The translations under genes were made by a program, and so were the position numbers. Under the pieces are notes generated by a model, which was given only the letters and a program-made list of their open reading frames with translations, was not told the origin of the DNA and made no database searches. A stretch of 64,000 bases of DNA from Heliocidaris erythrogramma (Eukaryota > Echinodermata > Echinoidea > Camarodonta > Echinometridae), in assembly GCA_025617745.1 (NCBI GenBank), contig CM046858.1, positions 52,459,925 to 52,523,924 of the forward strand, given 5' to 3'. Positions within the stretch are counted from its first letter, which is position 1. The number at the start of each line of letters is the position of its first letter. This document shows, in pieces, positions 56,001 through 64,000 of the stretch.

Positions 56001-57570
56001 GTTTGTATTGTTTTGCAATGACAATTAAGTTATCAGCTATCACTTTCTATGTTACATTTCCATGTAAACTCTCTCTCTTGCCATTCGCCTGTATAGAAAT
56101 TATATTGTGTAGGTAGATCTTTTGGTAAATAAGGTTATAACCGCTCTATTTTTTTTATATTACTCTAATTGATGAACCGGGATTTTAACTGAAATAAAAT
56201 ATCCAAATAACAGCATAGTGGCACGAGCAGGAGCGGGGGGGGGGGGGGGGGGGGGTTATAGAGTCCTGACGCAGATCCTGGTGCAAACAAAAGTCCTATG
56301 CCCTCTGCCAGTATTTTGGATAATGGTGAATAGTCCATCAATGGGCCCCGATTTCTAAGAACATCCTGTCATAAATTGCTACATGGAGATTGCATAGAGT
56401 TAGGGGTGGGGGTTATAGACCCCTGAGAAGAAAAGTTCTATCCCGTGGCGTGTTCCCATAGACAATGGCCAATAGTCGATGATCGCAACAAAATAATGCA
56501 TGATGCATAGTATTTTGGTTTCTCTTGCAATCTATTTCTACCCAAGCAGAATAACCAAATAACGCGGTGCTTCATTAGTATAACATCATACAGACAACTA
56601 TTGATACTAATCTAATGAAAAATAATGCTCCTTAAATATCAATTTTATTTACGCATGTTTTTTTAATTTGTGATACTTCTCTCTTGCATTTTCCGCCCCC
56701 CCCCCCCCCTTTATCTTGTAAGAAAATAAATTATGGCTACGTTCAATATTTAGCTGTTTCTTAATTTCTTGAGGCCTAGTAACTGTGAGTGAGGCAGATC
56801 GTAGATAATTATGTTGAATATGGCGTGAATAAATTAAAAATGAGCTTACTGCGCTTTAGCGTCTTTTTTATTTGGTGAAGAATATTGGAAATAGGTTTTG
56901 ATAATCACCGAGCAAAACAAACGTACCTCAAAACAACATACGATTCAACACGAGAACGCAAACGGAGTTGAGTGAGTGAGATGGATAAAGACAGATAAAG
57001 AGAGATATAAATTTGATGATTGCAAAGGACGAGACAAAGAGAAGAGAATTGGGAAAGAGAGAAAAAAAAGGAGAGATGAGAGAGAGAAAAAAGGAGAGAT
57101 GAGGGCGAGAAAAGTTTGCAGAGGTAAAGAGAAAGTGATAGTGGTAAGATGGGTTATTGAGAGGGAGGGGCGAGAGCGAGAGAGGGAGAGGGAGATTTGA
57201 TGATTGCAAAGGACGAGACGAAGAAAGGAGAATTGGGAAACAGAAAGAAAAAAAAAGAGATATGAGGGCGAGAAAAGTTTAGAGAGGTAAAGAGAAATTG
57301 ATAGTGGTAAGATTGATAGGAAGGGAGGGAGAGAGAGAACGAGAGAGAGAGAGAGAGAGATATGATGATGACAACTGTAAATGACGGGGTGAGGAGGAGA
57401 CAGTTGGGATAGAAAATGAGAGAGAGGGAGATATATACATATATATATATAATTATTGAGATGTAGGGCGGGAAGATTTTAGAAAGAGAGGTAATGAGGA
57501 AACGATAGATTGAAAGAGTGGAGGTAGGGTGGGGTAGGGGCATACAAACATACGATTCAACACGAGAACG
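53045..57570. repeat. Three large tandem units (about 2.05, 1.33 and 1.15 kb)
   Basis: Each unit begins GAAGAAAAGTTCTATCCCGT (53045, 55096, 56427). It then carries a cytosine run with TTGCATTTTCCGCC, a GTGAATAAATTAAA block, a TACGATTCAACACGAGAACG block (also extra copies near 53590, 54026 and 57551) and a GA-rich tract. Units 1 and 2 share a nearly identical 0.55-kb end with a G run. Unequal amplification of an internal module is the simplest reading. Confidence 0.8.
54060..54545. repeat. GA-rich polypurine tract
   Basis: Long runs of GAGAGA with GGGAGAGA on the plus strand. Counterparts are at about 55560-55860 and 56975-57540. The Ser/Leu-rich minus ORFs are translations of this tract. Confidence 0.8.
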
Positions 57571-58400
57571 CAAAAGGAGTTGAGTGAGTGAGGTGGATAA
57601 AGATAGAAAGAGAGGAAGATAGAGATTTGATTATTGCGAAGGACGGGGTGAGGAGAAGAGAGGTGCGAAAAAGAAGGAAAAGGAGAGAGATTTAAAAGTT
57701 TCGAAAGAGGGGTAATAAGAAAGCGATAGTGGTAAGACATAATAAAAGTAGAAGAATGAAAATATAAAGGCGATACAAAATAACAACTGAACAGAAAGCG
57801 AATGCAATACTTTATGGTATATACAAAATAATACAGAAGACATGTTTTTAACATGTTATAGATCTCCACAGACATACTGAGGGGGTTATAGACAAACATG
57901 ATAATAGTATGCAAAAAAAAAAAAAATAATGACACACGCATCACGTAACGATTTTGTGAACAAGTTTCAATCACCCAAGTCATATGTATTGAGTGGAGGG
58001 AAAAGCCTTGACACGAGAATAATAACATTTAGACTCACGCTTCACCAGCTCTTTCAATCATGAATATTCATACTATGCTGGCGAATAAGCGAGCTGCATT
58101 TGGAGCGCTGTTCTGCCATTGGTCAACTCCGAGCTCATTTTCCCGGGAGACTAACACAGGATGTCTGCCCATAGACATGCGTGTATTGCCATACACAACG
58201 TTTATAACACACGTTCTATTGGGAAACCTTGACGATGCTTGCGGCATTATCCAAAAAAACCTCTTCAAAATACTGCCGAGAAAATATGATTTTACTCAAA
58301 AAATGTTAATATAAACCCATATTTTTTAATGGTTTATTGAATGCTTAATCTGTTATCAATACATCAATATGAAAAAATCTGAATATAAAGTTAGTTTTGT
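57571..58400. other. No gene recognised inside the TTAA element
   Basis: AT-rich. A CCAAT-containing minus-strand patch lies near 58110-58120. The ORF at 58060-58314 has no recognised homologue. Confidence 0.4.
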
Positions 58401-58504
58401 ATAATTAAAATGGATGAAACAGAAAAAAGTTTATCGGGCAACTATACGTGCCATCGGCACTAAAGGGTTATGGGCAACTATACGTGCCTCCGGCACCGTA
58501 AGAG

Positions 58505-59258
58505 TTAAATTAGCGCGTCATTTCGTTGAAGCAGGATACCCTGTGGACTTGGTAGAAACAGGCAGACTCAAAGCATTACACCGTGACAGGGCGCGTCTTT
58601 TGAGTGATCACAAGGAAAAATGCAAATCACAACGTAAAGTACTTGTGACTACCTTTCACCAGAAGTTAGCTCTCTTGCGAAGAACATTCGCCGTGAATGG
58701 CCCATTCTCCAACAGGATCCTCAGCTGGCCCCTAAATTTGCTTTGCCACCACTGCACGCGCAAAGACAACCCAAAAATCTCCGTCGTTTACTGACTACCA
58801 GTTTGAGCGGCTTTGGGCAAGAGGGTAACAAACAATGCGGCAAAACTAGGTGTCAAATATGCAAACACATGATTCTTGATAAAAGTATCAGGCTTTCTGA
58901 AAAATGCACAATCAGACACACTCCTTGTAACTGTGACGTAACGAATGCTGTGTATGCTATCAAATGTGCCAAATGCCCGAATGCCCTGTACATGGGAGAA
59001 ACTCTCAGATTTAGGGAGAGATTTAACAACCACAAGAGCAGCATTGCTCGCAAACTTCATCACCCTGTGGCAGAACACTTCAATACAGCTGCACACTCAG
59101 TGAGCGACCTACAATGCTGCATTCTAAGAGACAGGCTCGTATCATTTGAAGACCGACATTTGTACGAAATCAAAATGATCGTTAAAAATGAGAGCTTCAA
59201 GAAGCCAGGCATGAACATAGACATGTCCTGGCTTACTAACTACACTTTCTTTCGATAA
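58505..59258 (+). pseudogene. Penelope-like copy 2, C-terminal part (GIY-YIG), frameshifted
   Basis: The sequence continues copy 2 after the TTAA insertion (KLARHFVEAGYPVDLVETGR...) and matches copy 1 nearly base for base. One C is missing near 58663 relative to copy 1 (CTTTCACCAGAAG against CTTTCACCCAGAAG). The Cys linker and GIY-YIG domain therefore lie in the next frame (58743-59258), ending with the same YTFFR stop. Copy 2 is thus inactive at the protein level even without the insertion. Confidence 0.9.
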
Positions 59259-59261
59259 TAC

Positions 59262-59675
59262 TACTCATATTCTATTAGGCACCTACTCAAACACCGCTGT
59301 TACTTTTCTTTTATGACGTATTATTTTCTTTATGAAGTTTTAGTAATTTCTCGCTCACTCCTCATGCGCCTTGTGTCTATAAGCGCACCTTTTATCATTA
59401 TTATATGCTTTGGGTCCTAATTTACCTGTCTGTATTTCTATTGTGACGTCTTCGTGACGTTTTTATGTTTTTGAGCTGTAAAGCGTTTCCAAGACAATGC
59501 GCCCGGTTATTTATAAACTAATCGCGCATTGTCTTGGAAACGCTACATGGATAAGTTTTCGAAATTTTGTCATTATTCACTTGACAAAGACGGTGAGAGG
59601 ATCGTCGAAAATTCGTGAGAAAATAAAAAAGTTGGAGAAAAAAGCATGCAATGTCTACTGGTCTTTTTCTTTATA
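59262..59675 (+). other. Penelope-like copy 2 3' UTR with hairpin
   Basis: Matches 49208-49618, including the 21-bp hairpin at 59482-59544. It ends at CTTTTTCTT and is followed by a (TA)n tract (about 59674-59690). Confidence 0.85.
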
Positions 59676-59689
59676 TATATATATATATA

Positions 59690-61136
59690 TTTTGAATAGA
59701 AAGTCCACGTGTTGGAGTAATATCAAAGAAAAAGACCAGTAGACATTTCATGCTTTTTTCTCAAACTATTTTATTTTCTCACGAATTTTCGACGATCCTC
59801 TCACCGTCTTTGTCAAGTGAATAATGACAAAATTTCGAAAACTTATCCATGTAGCGTTTCCAACACAATGCGCGATTAGTTTATAAATAACCGGGCGCAT
59901 CGTCTTGGAAACGCTTTACAGCTCAAAAACGTAAAAACGTCACGAAGACGTCACAATAGAAATACAGACAGGTAAATTAGGACCCAAAGCGTATAATAAT
60001 AATAAAAGGTGCGCTTATAGACGCAAGGCGCATGAGGAGTGAGCGAGAAATTACTAAAACGTCATAAAGAAAATAATACGTCATAAAAGAAAAGTAACAG
60101 TGGTGTTTGAGTAGGTGCCTAATAGAATATGAGTAGTATTATCGAAAGAAAGTGTAGTTAGTAAGCCAGGACATGTCTATGTTCATGCCTGGCTTCTTGA
60201 AGCTCTCATTTTTAAGGATCATTTTGATTTCGTACAAATGTCGGTCTTCAAATGATACGAGCCTGTCTCTTAGAATGCAGCATTGTAGGTCGCTCACTGA
60301 GTGTGCAGCTGTATTGAAGTGTTCTGCCACAGGGTGATGGAGTTTGCGAGCAATGCTGCTCTTGTGGTTGTTAAATCTCTCCCTAAATCTGAGAGTTTCT
60401 CCTATGTACAATTGGGCATTTGGCACATTTGATAGCATACACAGCATTCGTTACGTCACAGTTACAAGGAGTGGGTCTGATTGTGCATTTTTCAGAAAGC
60501 CTGATACTTTGATCAAGAATCATGTGCTTGCATATTTGACACCTAGTTTTGCCGCATTGTTTGTTACCCTCTTGCCCAAAGCCGCTCAAACTGGTAGTCA
60601 GTAAACGACGGAGATTTTTGGGTTGTCTTTGCGCGTGCAGTGGTGGCAGAGCAAATTTAGGGGCCAGCTGAGGATCCTGTTGGAGAATGGGCCATTCACG
60701 GCGAATGTTCTTCGCGAGGGAGCTAACTTCTGGGTGAAAGGTAGTCACAAGTACTTTACGTTGTGATTTGCATTTTTCCTTGTGATCACTCAAAAGACGC
60801 GCCCTGTCACGGTGTAATGCTTTGAGTCTGCCTGTTTCTACCAAGTCCACAGGGTATCCTGCTTCAACGAAATGACGCGCTAATTTAAGCGATTCTCGAG
60901 CGAACTCTTGTTCGTTAGAAATAATCCGTCGGTAACGTAACATCTGGCTGTATACTATCGATGTCTTTATGTGCTTAGGATGAAAACTACTGTACTGGAG
61001 GTAGGAGAAACTGTCAGTGGGTTTGTGGTACACTGTAGTAGAAAGCATGCCTTCCTTGTTGGTGATAGTGACGTCAAGAAAATTAATCCTTTCTTTTGAT
61101 TTTTCGATTGTGAATTTGATACTGGAATGTTGAGTA
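59690..61136 (-). pseudogene. Penelope-like copy 3, inverted, 5'-truncated and frameshifted
   Basis: On the minus strand it starts inside the RT region after motif C (TQHSSIKFTIEKSKERINFL), runs through the thumb and Cys linker, suffers a short deletion near 60405 (CCCAATTGTAC where copy 1 has CCCGAATGCCCTGTAC), and continues in another frame through YIGETLRFRERFNNHK to the stop at 60139. Its 3' UTR runs to about 59726 and then extends about 36 bases into the 5' start of a further unit. It faces copy 2 tail to tail. Confidence 0.85.
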
Positions 61137-61144
61137 TACTCAAC

Positions 61145-61172
61145 TGGAATGTTGAGTATACTCAACATTCCA
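61145..61172. repeat. Perfect 28-bp palindrome at the Penelope copy 3 end
   Basis: TGGAATGTTGAGTA is followed immediately by its exact complement TACTCAACATTCCA. Both halves are Penelope sequence (the ATACTCAACATTCCA site of copies 1 and 2), so the truncated end carries an inverted scrap of itself. Confidence 0.9.
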
Positions 61173-61879
61173 TGCATATTCACCTGTTCTACTTATTTTA
61201 CATAATAGCAATGAAGGGATATTCTTTTGTCTACCAGAACTATTGTGGAGGGTACAATGAGGAGCTGTATATTTTCACGGTCCGCTCTCTTTTGTCATCG
61301 TGTTCCTAGTGTTACTGTTACTGTCTTAGCTACACGTAATGCACAGTGTGGTGTGAATACCTAACTTACTTGCCACGAAACCTGAACTTGAACTTTGATG
61401 GAAGGTCTTTCAAAGATCAACGAAGACCAGTTCATATGCCAAAGAAGTTAGAGTAACCTGTTCCACTGCTATTTTTCACATGCACACAGTACACGACAGC
61501 GCTGAGTCGAGCAGCGCGGCAATGCACGCACGCACGTGAAACGACGGACGAGTAAAACGATCACGTTTAAAAAACAACAACAAACAAACAAAACAAACAA
61601 ACAAACAAAAAAACAAAACCCCGTTATGTCAGCAAGATAATTGTATACATTGCGTACCGGCAAAACGTACCGGCCGTGCATGCCTAGCCTGCCAGGCTAG
61701 ACATGTATCAATATCGCGCGCTAGTTGAGTGGCTCGATGACGTAGCCTGCAGTCAATACTCTATCATTTAATTGTATTAATTATCCTTTGTTCTTCTTTC
61801 CCTTATGTTTGCAATAGCAAAAAATGATTTAGCTTTTATTTCCAAAGTCTAACGAATGCATGATTTCCTTTTTTTTTCC
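61173..61879. other. No gene; AAAC microsatellite
   Basis: An AAAC/AACA-rich tract at about 61570-61618 and a ACGCACGCACG patch near 61525. No coding evidence. Confidence 0.5.
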
Positions 61880-64000
61880 GAATGTAAGTCACGTAATAAT
61901 TACGTTTTTTTTTTTGGTCTTGAATAATTGTTCATATAAATGGTAATTAATTGACGCCAAAATCACGTCATGAAATAGTCGGGGATATAGTGCAATTCTT
62001 AACTGGTCGTGAGTTGTCAATGAAGTGACGTGATAATTACGTAGTTTTTTGGTCTTGAATCGTTCATAAGTGGTAAATAATTTACGTCAAAATCACGTCA
62101 TGAACTAGCCATTCTTAGCTGGTCGTGAGTTGGAATTGAAGTCACGTAATAATTACGTTTTTTTTTTGGTCTTGAATAATTGTTCATATAAGTGGTAATT
62201 AATTGACGCCAAAATCACACCAAGAATTAGTCATGGATGGTGCAATAACTGGTCGTCAATTTGCAATGAAGTGACGTAATAATTAGTCGTTTTTTGGTCC
62301 TGAATTGTTCATATAAGTGGAAAATAACTGACGTCAAAATCACGTCATGAACTAGTCATTCTTAGCTGGTCGTGAGTTGGAATTGAAGTCACATAATATT
62401 AACGTCGTTTTTTGGTCTTGAATAATCGTTAAACAGGTGGTAAATACTTGACGTCAAAATCACGTCGTGAACTAGTCATTCGTAGCTGGTCGTGAGTTGG
62501 CAATGAAGTGACGTTATAATTAGGCCTACGTCGTTTTTTGGTCCTGAAATGTTCATATAAGTGGAAAATAACTGACGTCAAAATCACGTCATGAACTAGC
62601 CATTCTTAGCTGGTCGTGAGTTGGAATTGAAGTCACGTAATAATTAGGTTTTTTTTTTGGTCTTGAATAATTGTTCATATATGTGGTAATTAATTGACGC
62701 AAAAAATCACGTCATGAAATAGTCGGGGATATAGTGCAATTCTTAACTGGTCGTGAGTTAGCAATGAAGTGACGTGATAATTACGTAGTTTTTTGGTCTT
62801 GAATCGTTCATAAGTGGTAAATAATTTACGTCAAAATCACGTCATGAACTAGCCATTCTTAGCTGGTCGTGAGTTGGAATTGAAGTCACGTAATAATTAC
62901 GTTTTTTTTTTGGTCTTCAATAATTGTTCATATAAGTGGTAATTAATTGACGCCAAAATCACACCAAGAATTAGTCATGGATGGTTCAATAACTGGTCGT
63001 CAATTTGCAATGAAGTGACGTAATAATTACGTCGTTTTTTGGTCTTGAATTGTTCATATAAGTGGAAAATAACTGACGTCAAAATCACGTCATGAACTAG
63101 TCATTCTTAGCTGGTCGTGAGTTGGAATTGAAGTCACATAATATTAACGTCGTGTTTTGGTCTTGAATAATCGTTAAACAGGTGGTAAATACTTGACGTC
63201 AAAATCACGTCGTGAACTAGTCATTCGTAGCTGGTCATGAGTTGGCAATGAAGTGACGTTATAATTAGGCCTACGTCGTTTTTTGGTCCTGAAATGTTCA
63301 TATAAGTGGAAAATAACTGACGTCAAAATCACGTCATGAACTAGCCATTCTTAGCTGGTCGTGAGTTGGAATTGAAGTCACGTAATAATTACGTTTTTTT
63401 TTTGGTCTTGAATAATTGTTCATATATGTGGTAATTAATTGACGCAAAAAATCACGTCATGAAATAGTCGGGGATATAGTGCAATTCTTAACTGGTCGTG
63501 AGTTGGCAATGAAGTGACGTGATAATTACGTAGTTTTTTGGTCTTGAATCGTTCATAAGTGGTAAATAATTTACGTCAAAATCACATCATGAACTAGCCA
63601 TTCTTAGCTGGTCGTGAGTTGGAATTGAAGTCACGTAATAATTACGTTTTTTTTTTGGTCTTGAATAATTGTTCATATAAGTGGTAATTAATTGACGCCA
63701 AAATCACACCAAGAATTAGTCATGGATGGTGCAATAACTGGTCGTCAATTTGCAATGAAGTGACGTAATAATTAGTCGTTTTTTGGTCTTGAATTGTTCA
63801 TATAAGTGAAAAATAACTGACGTCAAAATCACGTCATGAACTAGTCATTCTTAGCTGGTCGTGAGTTGGAATTGAAGTTACATAATATTAACGTCGTGTT
63901 TTGGTCTTGAATAATCGTTAATCAGGTGGTAAATACTTGACGTCAAAATCACGTCGTGAACTAGTCATTCGTAGCTGGTCATGAGTTGGCAATGAAGTGA
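61880..64000. repeat. Satellite with six-monomer higher-order repeat (about 744 bp)
   Basis: Monomers of 116-137 bp share TGGTCGTGAGTTGG, a GTCACGTAATAATTACGT core and GACGTCAAAATCACGTCATG. The anchor GGTCGT (or GGTCAT) starts at 62005, 62121, 62251, 62368, 62488, 62612, 62749, 62865, 62995, 63113, 63233, 63357, 63494, 63610, 63740, 63857 and 63977. The spacing cycles 116, 130, 117/118, 120, 124, 137 and repeats, so six distinct monomers form one higher-order unit (62005 to 62749 to 63494). The array continues past the window edge. Confidence 0.9.

Larger units (their letters stand above)
51713..58504. mobile_element. 6.8-kb TTAA-flanked element in the Penelope gene
   Basis: The left end CTCTTCCGGTGCC and right end (complement CTCTTACGGTGCC) are flanked by TTAA (51709-51712 and 58505-58508). 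Copy 1 shows the empty site (CGCTTAAATTAGC). Subterminal GTGCC(A/G) words repeat near the right end (GTGCCTCCGGCAC, GTGCCATCGGCAC, each followed or preceded by TATACGTGCC). No transposase was recognised. The interior is dominated by three large tandem units and GA-rich tracts. piggyBac, Kolobok and Sola3 use TTAA; the class here is undetermined. Confidence 0.85.

Noticed and set aside
54060..57573. Long Ser/Leu-rich and Pro-rich minus-strand ORFs
   Set aside because: They are translations of GA/CT tracts in the tandem units; composition is fully explained by the repeat.
61880..64000. CRISPR array
   Set aside because: Spacers are not unique; the pattern is a higher-order satellite, and the DNA is eukaryotic.

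Overview
This window looks like nuclear DNA of a marine invertebrate, most likely an echinoderm or related deuterostome. It is AT-rich, has introns with GT/AG borders, and has many (C)n/(G)n runs. It carries Penelope-like, tyrosine-recombinase and LINE-type retroelements, short elements with terminal inverted repeats (TIRs), and a choline-transporter-like gene fragment. The species call is inference; no species-diagnostic gene is present. Ordinary genes are scarce: two exons of an SLC5A7-like transporter (13.6-14.6 kb, minus), two orphan terminal exons (16.6 and 47.2 kb, minus) and a few promoter-like patches.

Layout. 0-6.6 kb: LINE 3' end between two GTGACC elements, a GGTCTAAT minisatellite that switches strand, a foldback element holding two inverted tRNA-like sequences, and a poly-C field. 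6.6-13.6 kb: mostly featureless, with a promoter-like patch at 8.1-8.6 kb and a tandem GTGACC array at 11.1-12.9 kb. 13.6-16.8 kb: SLC5A7-like exons, a small TIR element with TAA duplications, and a terminal exon. 17-28.9 kb: AT-rich sequence with a diverged 1.2-kb duplication, small MITEs and GACGT-rich foldback DNA.

28.95-46.44 kb is a decayed tyrosine-recombinase (YR) element on the minus strand. It has a gag-like region, a YR domain and an SGNH hydrolase, and its ends are arranged like the A1...B1-A2-B2 split direct repeats of Ngaro-type elements. No reverse transcriptase is recognisable. Its SGNH gene is split by a 9.9-kb TIR element (32449-42339). That element contains a GTGACC element (33563-39225), which contains a 5.0-kb GTGACC relative (33635-38636), which contains a 314-bp MITE: five nested layers, most with readable target duplications.

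48.1-61.1 kb is a Penelope-like cluster. A 5'-truncated copy abuts a near-complete copy. The latter is split by a 6.8-kb TTAA-flanked element made largely of tandem units and GA tracts. A third, inverted copy faces the second tail to tail. 61.9-64 kb is a satellite with a six-monomer, about 744-bp higher-order repeat that runs off the window.

The unifying theme is repeated insertion into earlier insertions, which gives relative dates. The most distinctive sequence signal is a terminal motif, GTGACC-N21-AAGTCGC, shared by otherwise different elements that duplicate 4-bp AWWT targets.
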